Assembly: GCA_003456855.1 (NCBI GenBank)
Contig: DMOO01000225.1
Coordinates: forward strand, 1-7,820
From: Sphaerochaeta sp.
GTDB taxonomy: Bacteria > Spirochaetota > Spirochaetia > Sphaerochaetales > Sphaerochaetaceae
Direction of reading: 5' to 3'
DNA: 7,820 nt
The first letter of the stretch is position 1; every line of letters starts with the position of its first letter. A program made the position numbers and the translations under genes. Below, piece by piece: positions 1 to 6,658 of this stretch. The notes under the pieces are model-generated. The model was not told the DNA's origin. It made no database searches and saw only the letters and a list, made by a program, of their open reading frames with translations.

Positions 1-425
1 CAAGGGCTATAGCAGTGCAGACACTCTATGCCCTTGATTTCAACGACAGGATCCATGAATGCGAGCTCCCGTACTCCGAGGGCTTCGCAGGATATACGAA
101 GGAGGAGCAGGACGCCCTGGAGACAGAGGTTGTTCTGTATGCCTCCTATCTTATTGATGGGGTTCTTGCACACCTTTCCGAGATCGACGAGATGATCAAC
201 CGCTTCTCATCCAAGAGGAGCATCGAGAACATCAACCTCGTTGACAGGAACATTCTAAGACTCAGCATATACACCTTGCTGTACAGCAAGGATATACATC
301 CCAACATCGTCATTGACGAGGCTGTAAAACTCTCACAGGAATACAGCACTGAGGTCAATTACAGGTTCATCAATGGTCTTTTGGATACGGCAGTGAGGTT
401 CATTCATGATTCTTCTGAAAACTGA
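1..425 (+). CDS. nusB: Transcription antitermination factor NusB (5' end outside window)
   Basis: NusB binds boxA RNA together with ribosomal protein S10 (NusE) in the complex that prevents premature termination of rRNA transcripts. The frame is already open at base 3 and reads R-A-I-A-V-Q-T-L-Y-A-L-D-F, which matches the conserved R-x-x-A-x-Q-x-L-Y element near the NusB N-terminus. Only a few residues are therefore missing, and the GTG at 15 is an internal valine rather than the start. The C-terminal half carries the family pattern: VDRNILRLSIYTLL, then VIDEAVKLSQEYS, then YRFINGLLD. About 140 residues are visible, the usual NusB length. The stop codon lies 20 bases inside the following map gene, so the two are probably translationally coupled. 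The assignment rests on motif recognition. Confidence 0.9.
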   Translation, partial: RAIAVQTLYALDFNDRIHECELPYSEGFAGYTKEEQDALETEVVLYASYLIDGVLAHLSEIDEMINRFSSKRSIENINLVDRNILRLSIYTLLYSKDIHPNIVIDEAVKLSQEYSTEVNYRFINGLLDTAVRFIHDSSEN

Positions 426-1161
426 GGAACAGATTGACGGGATCAGAAAATCCTGCCACCTTCTTGGAGAGCTCCTGAACTCCCTGGAGGGAAAGATTGT
501 AGCTGGCATGTCCACATGGGAGGTCGATCAGATCTGCCATGACTGGATCATCAAGCATGGTGGAAAGCCTGCCTTCCTTCATTACGAGGGATTCCCGGCA
601 TCTGCATGCGTCAGCGTGAACGAGGAGATAATCCACGGAATCCCGAAGAGGAAGAGGATTATTCAGGATGGGGACATTGTGACCGTTGACCTTGGAATCA
701 ACCTCAACGGTTATTTTTCGGACAGTGCACACACCTACATGGTCGGTAATGTGAAGCCTGAGGTCCAGAAGCTTGTGAAGGTCACCAGAGAGTGCCTTTA
801 CAAGGGAATAGGTGCCTTGGACAAGCCGCATTGCCGTATTCAGGACATCGGTGCCGCTGTCTATAAGCACGCCCATGGCAATGGCTTCGGCGTTGTCAGG
901 GAGTACTGCGGACATGGTGTGGGACTCAAGGTCCATGAGGATCCTGAGATTCCAAACTACGTAAGTCCGTTCAGTCCGAACCCTAGGATCAGAGAGGGTA
1001 TGGTAATCGCCATCGAGCCTATGATCAATTTGGGTGGAGACGGAATCATCGATATGCCTGACGGCTGGACAGTCGTCACGGCCGATGGAAAGCCTGCTGC
1101 ACATTGGGAACACACAATCGCAATTACAGCCAATGGCCCAGAGATTCTCACCGAGGTTTGA
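406..1161 (+). CDS. map: Type I methionine aminopeptidase
   Basis: This cytosolic metalloprotease removes the initiator methionine from new proteins whose second residue is small. The 251-residue product has the usual length for a type Ia enzyme without an N-terminal zinc-binding extension. All catalytic and metal-binding residues are visible: H77 in VNEEIIHGIP, D95 in VTVDLGI, D106 in YFSDSAHTY, H170 in the GHGVG loop with H177 behind it, E204 in IAIEPM, and E235 in WEHTIAIT. The ATG at 406 is chosen because it gives the typical M-I-L-L-K-T-x-E-Q-I start and has a GTGAGG-like site about 9 bases upstream. The gene begins inside the end of nusB and its stop codon runs straight into an intrinsic terminator, so it ends this transcription unit. 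Confidence 0.97.
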   Translation: MILLKTEEQIDGIRKSCHLLGELLNSLEGKIVAGMSTWEVDQICHDWIIKHGGKPAFLHYEGFPASACVSVNEEIIHGIPKRKRIIQDGDIVTVDLGINLNGYFSDSAHTYMVGNVKPEVQKLVKVTRECLYKGIGALDKPHCRIQDIGAAVYKHAHGNGFGVVREYCGHGVGLKVHEDPEIPNYVSPFSPNPRIREGMVIAIEPMINLGGDGIIDMPDGWTVVTADGKPAAHWEHTIAITANGPEILTEV

Positions 1162-1190
1162 AGCCCCGGTGGAGCCTTTGGGCTTTTTTT
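1161..1190 (+). terminator. Intrinsic terminator after map
   Basis: AAGCCC at 1161-1166 pairs with GGGCTT at 1180-1185, enclosing a 13-base loop. A run of T follows (the T stretch covers 1184-1190). The hairpin begins at the last base of the map stop codon, as expected for a tight operon end. Confidence 0.75.
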
Positions 1191-1228
1191 ATTGCTAATT
1201 ACCGGTAGAAGCCGGATTTGGAGGATAT

Positions 1229-1846
1229 ATGAAGGAATTCATCCAGCATGATGTTATCAGAGACGCTGCTCTTAAAATGGCCCACAAGATGTATACAGTC
1301 GACCATTTCATCCCTGATGTTATCTATGTCTCCCTTAGAGGTGGAGTCTACATGGCAAACGTCATGTCAGAGTACTTCAAGATGGTCTGCATGAGAGAGA
1401 AGAGGAGACCTGTCCTCTATTCGGCAGTCGTCGCAAGAAGCCGATCCTCCCAGATCCCTGGCGAGGACACAAAGGTCTTCGTCGATGGCTGGACCTATTC
1501 ACCGGACTATCTCAGAAGCGGTGACAAGGTCCTTCTGGTCGATGACATCTTCGACACGGGAAATACGGTCAACGCCTTGGCAAGGATCATAATGGACAAG
1601 GGAATCCCTCGTGAGGACCTGAAGATCGCCGTCTACGACTACATCGTCCCTCTCTACAAGAAGAAGACCCCGCTTCCAATCCAGCCTGACTACTACTGCG
1701 TGAAGGGCGTCTACAACAAGAAGGAGGACGAGGTCTGGATCCACTACCTCTGCCATGAGTTCATCGGGCTGACCCACGATGAGATCGATCAGCACTACGA
1801 TGATCCTGAGGTCAGAGAGATTCTGCACGACGTGACTCAGTGCTGA
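1229..1846 (+). CDS. Phosphoribosyltransferase, Hpt/Gpt-like
   Basis: This is a 205-residue type I phosphoribosyltransferase, a family that transfers ribose-5-phosphate from PRPP to a purine base or similar acceptor. The PRPP-binding loop is clear at residues 101-113 (VLLVDDIFDTGNT). An earlier SLRGG loop at 35-39 corresponds to the pyrophosphate-binding loop. The C-terminal part (about 155-173, with VWIHY) resembles the aromatic 'hood' region of xanthine/hypoxanthine-type enzymes. It is not closely similar to the canonical hpt product encoded at 3331, so the window holds two distinct enzymes of this fold. The start is well supported: GGAGG lies 6 bases before the ATG at 1229. It stands alone after the map terminator. 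The base it uses cannot be read from the sequence; xanthine/guanine or hypoxanthine is the best guess. Confidence 0.85.
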   Translation: MKEFIQHDVIRDAALKMAHKMYTVDHFIPDVIYVSLRGGVYMANVMSEYFKMVCMREKRRPVLYSAVVARSRSSQIPGEDTKVFVDGWTYSPDYLRSGDKVLLVDDIFDTGNTVNALARIIMDKGIPREDLKIAVYDYIVPLYKKKTPLPIQPDYYCVKGVYNKKEDEVWIHYLCHEFIGLTHDEIDQHYDDPEVREILHDVTQC

Positions 1847-1892
1847 TTGGGTTTAGGGGAGAACTCCACTATTTCTTCTGATTTTTGCAAGA

Positions 1893-1914
1893 TTTGGGGA
1901 GGATTCTCCCCAAA
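1893..1914. repeat. Strong hairpin between the phosphoribosyltransferase and acetyltransferase genes
   Basis: TTTGGGGAG (1893-1901) and CTCCCCAAA (1906-1914) form a perfect 9-base-pair stem around the tetraloop GATT. GAT/ATC on the outside can add three more pairs past one bulged A. There is no T tract after it on either strand, so it is not a classic intrinsic terminator. It may slow polymerase, protect the 3' end of the upstream mRNA, or form part of the leader of the gene starting at 1951. A second GGGGAGA at 1856-1862 could pair with TCTCCCC at 1905-1911 as an alternative fold. Confidence 0.6.
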
Positions 1915-1950
1915 ATCAATGAAAATCAAAGAAAAAAGCGGAACTTGCTG

Positions 1951-2391
1951 ATGACCTTACAGTTCAAGAAGGCCGATGAGGCCGACATCCAGAGCATTCT
2001 CAGACAGAGCAAGGCCCTCATAGATCAATATGAGGACCTTGTTTCAGTTAACTACAATGAGATATTGCAGTGGATGGAAAGGAAAACCACCAAGTTCATA
2101 CATGAATACAGCAAGGTCCTGAAAGATGGTGTAATTGTTGCCTACTACAGGCTTGCGGAGCACGAAGGTGAGATGGAGCTTGATGACTTCTACGTCCTGG
2201 AAGGCCACAGAGGCCAGGGTATAGGGTCCATGATAATGGAGAGGATCCTGAAGACCGTCAGATGCCCGATGAAGCTCTATGTCTTCAACGAGAACAACGG
2301 AGCCATGAGGTTCTACACCAGATTTGGTTTCAAGGTATCGGAGTGGGTGTCTGCGACGAGATGCATAATGGTGCGTGCAAACACCTATTGA
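1951..2391 (+). CDS. GNAT-family N-acetyltransferase
   Basis: The predicted 146-residue product is a GNAT-fold acetyltransferase, a family that moves an acetyl group from acetyl-CoA to an amine. The acetyl-CoA pyrophosphate-binding motif is at about 85-92 (G-H-R-G-Q-G-I-G), preceded by the strand FYVLE. The late motif N-N-G-A-M-R-F-Y-T-R-F-G-F at 115-127 is also typical. The open frame extends back to a TTG at 1885, but that extension runs through the hairpin at 1893-1914 and is low in complexity. The ATG at 1951 gives the standard GNAT opening (M-x-x-x-F-K-K-A-D-E-A-D). No good ribosome binding site precedes it; only GCGGAA is nearby. The substrate is unknown. Its last seven bases overlap a decayed gene fragment on the other strand. 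Confidence 0.85.
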   Translation: MTLQFKKADEADIQSILRQSKALIDQYEDLVSVNYNEILQWMERKTTKFIHEYSKVLKDGVIVAYYRLAEHEGEMELDDFYVLEGHRGQGIGSMIMERILKTVRCPMKLYVFNENNGAMRFYTRFGFKVSEWVSATRCIMVRANTY

Positions 2392-2549
2392 ATCGGTTCT
2401 CCATATTCTCTGCGCATTGCATCCATTGATATGATCCACTGCTTTCCGAACTTGCAGACGTCTACACCATTCTGCAGCTTACCATAAGCAATGGCCTTCC
2501 TGAGTGTACTGGTAAGTGGGGCTCTTTCCGGAATTGTTTTAATACAATT
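2385..2549 (-). pseudogene. Fragment of a small helix-turn-helix protein gene, 5' end lost
   Basis: Read on the minus strand from 2549 down to the TAG stop at 2387-2385, the frame gives a clean C-terminal protein segment. Its core is STLRKAIAYGKLQNG, then VDVCKFGKQWIIS, then MDAMRREYGEP. This looks like a small HTH or excisionase/antitoxin-type domain, in which a helix, a turn, K-x-G-K-x-W-x-I and a final helix follow each other. The frame has no ATG, GTG or TTG before the conserved part, and an in-frame TAA lies at 2555-2553. The normal N-terminal first helix is absent and the DNA beyond is AT-rich and unrelated. I read it as a truncated remnant; an ATT start would be the only way to express it. 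The family assignment is from memory of the motif and is tentative. It converges on the acetyltransferase gene. Confidence 0.5.
2532..2549. repeat. AT-rich inverted repeat
   Basis: AATTGT (2532-2537) and ACAATT (2544-2549) are perfect inverted repeats with a 6-base spacer. The size and spacing would suit a dimeric repressor site, but there is no firm promoter next to it, so a role is only possible. Confidence 0.35.
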
Positions 2550-2562
2550 AAATTATCAATCT

Positions 2563-2622
2563 ACTTAACTCTTTTTGCTGGAAAAAGATGAAAAACCACA
2601 CAAAAAAACTAAAGTGTTAAGT
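2563..2622. repeat. Nested inverted repeats in AT-rich region upstream of the HAD gene
   Basis: ACTTAAC (2563-2569) and GTTAAGT (2616-2622) are perfect inverted repeats of seven bases. Inside them lies a smaller hairpin, CTTTTT (2571-2576) with AAAAAG (2582-2587) around GCTGG. The segment is much richer in A and T than the flanking genes. It could be a promoter or leader region for the HAD gene or an insertion scar; no transposase is present. Confidence 0.35.
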
Positions 2623-2664
2623 TGCATGGATGAAAGAATATGTGAACTTTGCTATACTCAAGCC

Positions 2665-3276
2665 ATGGGAAAGATCAGAAACGTTGTGTTTGACCTTGGT
2701 GGGGTCATGCTTAACTACAATCCAAGGTCGTTCATCGATGTCTTCGGCTATGATGACAAGAAGTCTCTTGAAGTATGCGAGGCAATCTTCATGGACCCTG
2801 TCTGGGCTGACATGGACCTTGGCATCTACAAGACCTATACAGAGGCTCTGCCTGTCTTCATAAGAAGGCATCCAAGCGTCGCTGAGGAGATCAAGCGCTT
2901 CTTCCAGACTGGCTGGATGGATGTCTACACCCTTAAGGAGGACTCGGAGAGGGAGCTCTACAACTGGGTCTATGACAAGGGGCTCAACATCTACATCCTC
3001 TCCAACTTCGCAGCTGACGGATTTACTTATGTGTACAATAAATACGCCTTCTTCAGAAAAAGCAAAGGCTATGTGGCCTCGGCCTTTGAAGGTGTGGTGA
3101 AGCCTGACAGGAGGATATATGAGATCCTGCTTGATCGCTATGGTCTCAAGGCTGGGGAGAGTGTCTTCATCGATGATGTCCAGGTCAACATAAAGGGTGC
3201 AGAAGACGCAGGAATGCAGGGCATTCTGTTCACCGATCCCGCCTCTGCCAGGGCCCAACTTGAACAATTGATTTGA
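2665..3276 (+). CDS. HAD-superfamily phosphatase, YihX-like (subfamily IA)
   Basis: The 203-residue product is a haloacid-dehalogenase-type hydrolase, likely a sugar-phosphate or nucleotide phosphatase. Motif I is VVFDLGGV with the nucleophile D10; a glycine two residues later, in place of the usual second aspartate, is normal in the FDLGGV/FDLGNV subgroup that includes YihX. Motif II is the serine in YILSNF (S113), motif III is K136 in GVVKPD, and motif IV is the D170-D171 pair in VFIDDVQVN. The frame is open back to 2575, but M-G-K-I-R-N-V-V-F-D at 2665 matches family starts. An ATG at 2626 is the alternative. Neither start has a ribosome binding site, unlike the purine genes downstream. 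The substrate is not predictable. No terminator separates it from hpt. Confidence 0.88.
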   Translation: MGKIRNVVFDLGGVMLNYNPRSFIDVFGYDDKKSLEVCEAIFMDPVWADMDLGIYKTYTEALPVFIRRHPSVAEEIKRFFQTGWMDVYTLKEDSERELYNWVYDKGLNIYILSNFAADGFTYVYNKYAFFRKSKGYVASAFEGVVKPDRRIYEILLDRYGLKAGESVFIDDVQVNIKGAEDAGMQGILFTDPASARAQLEQLI

Positions 3277-3285
3277 CCAATTCTA

Positions 3286-3314
3286 TTGACCTATATTTTT
3301 TATATTTATAGACT
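3286..3314 (+). promoter_or_regulatory. Putative sigma-70-type promoter for hpt-purA-purB
   Basis: TTGACC at 3286-3291 is followed by an AT-rich spacer and TAGACT at 3309-3314 (17-base spacing) or TATAGA at 3307-3312 (15-base spacing). A second TTGACC lies at 3273-3278. The region is the only AT-rich gap just before the strong hpt ribosome binding site. Confidence 0.45.
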
Positions 3315-3330
3315 TTGATGGGAGGAACAG

Positions 3331-3900
3331 ATGGATAATATTCGTTCTATTGCCATTCCGCCTTTGACAGATGACCTGGTAAGGGTCCTGATTGACGCGG
3401 AGACCATTCAGAGACGTGTTGCTGAGCTCGCCCAGCAGATCAACAGAGACTATGCAGACATCAAAGAGCCTTTGATTCTGGTTGGAGTCCTCAAGGGTTC
3501 ATTCATTTACCTTGCAGACCTTTCAAGAAAGCTCACCGTCCCTCATGTCATTGATTTCATTGCAGTTTCAAGCTATGGAAAGGGTACAGTCACATCAGGA
3601 AACGTCAGACTTCTGATGGACACAAGGGAGAACCTCGAGGGACACCATGTCCTTATCGTCGAGGATATCCTTGACAGCGGCTATACTCTCGACTACCTTG
3701 TCAGGAACTTCAAGGAGCGCGGAACCAAGAGCGTCAAGACAACGGTTCTTCTCGAAAAGCCGGACAGACTTGTCGTTCCTGTGAAGATCGCTTACTCCGG
3801 ATTCTCGATTCCTGATGTCTGGGTCGTCGGTTATGGACTTGACTATGCAGAGAAGTACAGGACTCTGCCTTACATCGCAGAGCTTAAGCCACAGGTTTGA
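3331..3900 (+). CDS. hpt: Hypoxanthine (guanine) phosphoribosyltransferase
   Basis: This cytosolic salvage enzyme converts hypoxanthine (and usually guanine) plus PRPP to IMP (or GMP) and pyrophosphate. The 189-residue product has the usual bacterial length. Visible motifs are the LKGSF pyrophosphate loop at 54-58, the flexible-loop Ser-Tyr at 81-82, the PRPP motif VLIVEDILDSGYT at 107-119 with the acidic pair E111-D112, the purine-contacting lysine K143 in LEKPDR, and the C-terminal FSIPDVWVVGYGLDYAEKYR block typical of Hpt. The ATG at 3331 has GGGAGGA seven bases upstream. purA follows after 14 bases, so the IMP made here can feed directly into AMP synthesis. In many Firmicutes hpt sits with tilS and ftsH, which is not the case here. 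Confidence 0.95.
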   Translation: MDNIRSIAIPPLTDDLVRVLIDAETIQRRVAELAQQINRDYADIKEPLILVGVLKGSFIYLADLSRKLTVPHVIDFIAVSSYGKGTVTSGNVRLLMDTRENLEGHHVLIVEDILDSGYTLDYLVRNFKERGTKSVKTTVLLEKPDRLVVPVKIAYSGFSIPDVWVVGYGLDYAEKYRTLPYIAELKPQV

Positions 3901-3914
3901 ATTAGGGAGAACCA

Positions 3915-5177
3915 ATGTCAGTAATTTCAATCGTCGGTGCCCAGTGGGGCGATGAGGGAAAGGGTAGAATAGTAGACTACCTTGCAACAGATGCTGATGT
4001 CGTAGTCAGATATCAGGGTGGAGACAATGCAGGCCATACAGTCGTCAACGACTTCGGCAAGTTCGCTCTTCACATCATTCCTTCCGGAATCTTCAATCCA
4101 AAGGCCAAGAGCATCGTTGGAGTAGGCGCTGTAGTCAACTTCGACACAATGCAGAAAGAGCTTGAGGGAATCCCTGAGGAGCTTCACAAGAACCTTCTAA
4201 TCGATGTCCGCGCCCATCTGATCATGCCTTACCACTGTCTGCTTGACGGAGCAGAGGAGTCAAAGAGATCTGAGCATGATAAGATCGGTACAACCAAGAG
4301 GGGTATCGGCCCATGCTACAGCGACAAGGCTTCAAGAATCGGAATCAGAGCAGGTGAGCTGCTGGATCCGGAGGCACTGAAGGCCCATATCGAGAAGGTC
4401 CTTCCAAAGAAGAACCGCGACCTCGAGTACTACGGACTTCCAACCTTTACAGTCGATGAGCTGATGGATAAGTGCATGCAGTGGAAGGAGAAGTTCGGTG
4501 CACAGATCGTTGACACGGTCCCTGTCTCAAGAGCTGCTGTCGAGGCAGGCCGCAAGGTCGTCCTGGAAGGTCAGCTTGGAATCATGAGAGACCTGGACTG
4601 GGGTATCTATCCATATTCAACATCAAGCAACCCGACTGCTGGTGGTGCAGCGAACACCTCCGGTATCGCACCAAACAAGATCACTGAGGTCATAGGTGTC
4701 ACAAAGGCCTATTCCACAAGCGTAGGCGGTGGCCCGTTCGTCGCAGAGCTCTTCGATGCTGACGGTGAGAAGCTTCGTGACATTGGAGCAGAGTACGGCG
4801 CAACAACAGGTCGTCCACGCCGCTGCGGCTGGCTCGACGCCGTTGCACTTGATTTCTCAGCCTACATCAACGGCTTCACCTCAATTGCTATCACAAAGCT
4901 CGATGTCCTTGATTCCTTCGAGACAATCAAGGTCTGTGAGGCCTATGAGCTTGACGGTCAGATCACAAGATATCTGCCGGATACAAACGGACAGGAGAGG
5001 GCAAAGCCTATCTTCCGTGAGTACAAGGGCTGGATGTGCGACACAACCAAGTGCAGAAAGTGGGAGGATCTTCCAAAGGCTGCACAGAAGTACGTGAAGG
5101 CCATCGGCGAGTACGCAGGTTGCCCGGTCAAGTATGTGTCTGTCGGACCCGAGAGAGACCAGATCATTATTCTGTAA
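3915..5177 (+). CDS. purA: Adenylosuccinate synthetase
   Basis: PurA makes adenylosuccinate from IMP, aspartate and GTP, the first of two steps to AMP. The 420-residue product is close to the family norm. It shows the GTP/IMP loop GAQWGDEGKGR (8-18) with D13 and K16, the catalytic H41 in GGDNAGH, the block IGTTKRGIGPCYSDKASR (124-141), the aspartate/arginine loop TTGRPRRCGWLD (297-308), and the guanine-binding TKLD (327-330). Two positions differ from the E. coli type. GKGK is GKGR, and the IMP-contacting EGAQG element reads EGQLG at 218-222, followed by RDLDWGIYPY. I believe this marks a known sequence subgroup rather than damage. The start has AGGGAGA about seven bases upstream. It sits between hpt and purB in an apparent operon. 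Confidence 0.96.
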   Translation: MSVISIVGAQWGDEGKGRIVDYLATDADVVVRYQGGDNAGHTVVNDFGKFALHIIPSGIFNPKAKSIVGVGAVVNFDTMQKELEGIPEELHKNLLIDVRAHLIMPYHCLLDGAEESKRSEHDKIGTTKRGIGPCYSDKASRIGIRAGELLDPEALKAHIEKVLPKKNRDLEYYGLPTFTVDELMDKCMQWKEKFGAQIVDTVPVSRAAVEAGRKVVLEGQLGIMRDLDWGIYPYSTSSNPTAGGAANTSGIAPNKITEVIGVTKAYSTSVGGGPFVAELFDADGEKLRDIGAEYGATTGRPRRCGWLDAVALDFSAYINGFTSIAITKLDVLDSFETIKVCEAYELDGQITRYLPDTNGQERAKPIFREYKGWMCDTTKCRKWEDLPKAAQKYVKAIGEYAGCPVKYVSVGPERDQIIIL

Positions 5178-5204
5178 TAAATTAAGGACCTGCTGGAGGA
5201 CGCC

Positions 5205-6581
5205 ATGGAATACGGTTTTGACACTTTCATCTCACCTTTGACCTGGAGATACGGCTCCGAGGAAATGAAGGGAGTATGGTCAGAGCGCAACAAGCGTCTG
5301 ATTCTCAGGCAGGTCTGGATTGCACTTGCAACGGCCCAGAACAAGGCTGGAATCGTAAGTGATGAACAGCTTGCAGACCTCAAGGCCCACGCCAATGACA
5401 TTGACATCGAGCGTGCCCTTGAGATCGAGAGCTCCATACATCACGACCTGATGGCCGAGATCAAGACCTATGCAGAGCAGTGCAAGATCGGCGGTGGCGT
5501 CATTCACCTGGGCGCCACCAGCATGGATGTCCTTGACAATGCCGATGCCATCAGGCTGAAGCAGGCCATTGCAATCGTCCTTGAGAAGACAAAGGCTCTT
5601 AGAGCTTCATTTGCTGAGAAGGCAATGAAATACAAGGATCTTCCCTGCATGGCCTTCACCCATATCCAGAGTGCAGAGGTCACCACAGTCGGTTACAGAT
5701 TGGCTTTGGTAATCCAGGACCTGGACTCCTGCATAGAGGAGCTTGAGGGCATTGTCATCAAGGGCAAGGGCATGAAGGGTGCCGTCGGAACAAGGGCAAG
5801 CTACAAGTGTCTTCTCGGCGACAACGGGATGTCCTCCAAGGAGCTTGATGACCTTGTCATGTCAGAGCTCGGAATCGTAGCCTTTGACGGTGCCACACAG
5901 GTCTATCCAAGGACGCAGGACCTCAAGGTCATGCATGTTCTTGATGACCTTTCCTGTGCGATTGCAAAGTTCGCACTTGATTTCAGGATGCTCCAGAGCA
6001 CGGCCATAGGTGAGTGGTCAGAGCCTTTCGGCAAGAACCAGGTCGGTTCATCAGCCATGCCTTTCAAGCGTAACCCCATCAACTGCGAGAAGATAGACAG
6101 CCTTTGCCGCTATGTCCATTCTCTGGTCCCGAATGCTTGGGACAATGCATCGCTCTCCATTCTCGAGAGGACTCTGGATGACAGTGCAAACCGCCGTCTG
6201 TTCCTGCCACAGGCCTTCCTTGCAATGGATGAGGTCCTGATCACAGCTTCAAAGGTCGTGAAGGGCATGAACGTCCATGAGGCATCCATCAAGCGCAACC
6301 TTGATGCCTATGGTGTCTTCGCCGCAACCGAGCGCCTTCTGATGGAGCTTGGACGCAGGGGAGCTGACCGCCAGGTGATGCACGAGGTCATCAGGGAGGA
6401 GAGCCTGAAGTCCTGGGCAGAGGTCCAGGAGGGCAAAGCTAATCCTCTTGCAAAGCTTCTTTCCGAGAACGAGTCAATCAGGAAGTACATGACTTCCGAC
6501 GAGGTTCTTTCCTGCCTTGACGCCTCAAACTACTATGGTGACTCCGCTGAGATCTGCGAGACCATAGTCAACGGAAAGTGA
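5205..6581 (+). CDS. purB: Adenylosuccinate lyase
   Basis: PurB, a member of the fumarase/aspartase superfamily, splits adenylosuccinate to AMP and fumarate and also acts on SAICAR in de novo purine synthesis. The 458-residue protein has the family blocks in order: HLGATSMDVLDNAD at 101-114, the general-acid histidine H153 in FTHIQSAEVTT, and the signature GSSAMPFKRNP at 261-271, which includes the catalytic serine loop. The helical C-terminal domain follows with RTLDDSANRR. The GGAGG site lies 7 bases before the ATG at 5205, and the gap to purA is 27 bases. With hpt and purA it forms a complete hypoxanthine-to-AMP path. No terminator is visible after the stop, so some readthrough toward the T-box leader is possible. 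Confidence 0.96.
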   Translation: MEYGFDTFISPLTWRYGSEEMKGVWSERNKRLILRQVWIALATAQNKAGIVSDEQLADLKAHANDIDIERALEIESSIHHDLMAEIKTYAEQCKIGGGVIHLGATSMDVLDNADAIRLKQAIAIVLEKTKALRASFAEKAMKYKDLPCMAFTHIQSAEVTTVGYRLALVIQDLDSCIEELEGIVIKGKGMKGAVGTRASYKCLLGDNGMSSKELDDLVMSELGIVAFDGATQVYPRTQDLKVMHVLDDLSCAIAKFALDFRMLQSTAIGEWSEPFGKNQVGSSAMPFKRNPINCEKIDSLCRYVHSLVPNAWDNASLSILERTLDDSANRRLFLPQAFLAMDEVLITASKVVKGMNVHEASIKRNLDAYGVFAATERLLMELGRRGADRQVMHEVIREESLKSWAEVQEGKANPLAKLLSENESIRKYMTSDEVLSCLDASNYYGDSAEICETIVNGK

Positions 6582-6629
6582 ATTAATTGCCCGAAAATCA
6601 CATAAATGACACTTTTTCTCGAGTTCCTC

Positions 6630-6658
6630 TTGATAGAAACAGAATAATTTCATAAACT
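6630..6658 (+). promoter_or_regulatory. Putative promoter for the T-box-controlled gene
   Basis: TTGATA (6630-6635) and TAAACT (6653-6658) are separated by exactly 17 bases and match the sigma-70 consensus at 5 of 6 and 4 of 6 positions. Transcription would begin near 6665, a few bases before the first conserved T-box element (AGCGTTGACGAAG), which agrees with the RNA structure described for the leader. Confidence 0.5.

Noticed and set aside
15..17. GTG as the start codon of nusB
   Set aside because: In-frame codons upstream encode R-A-I-A, the conserved NusB N-terminal element, so the real start lies before the window.
400..1113. A 237-codon open frame on the minus strand opposite map
   Set aside because: It is the antisense shadow of a clearly conserved gene with all catalytic residues; its translation shows no recognisable family pattern.
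1885..1950. TTG-started N-terminal extension of the acetyltransferase
   Set aside because: It adds 22 residues outside the GNAT fold, runs through a strong hairpin, and has no ribosome binding site.
2617..3267. A 216-codon open frame on the minus strand opposite the HAD gene
   Set aside because: The + strand frame carries all four HAD motifs; the minus-strand product has no motif and mirrors codon bias only.
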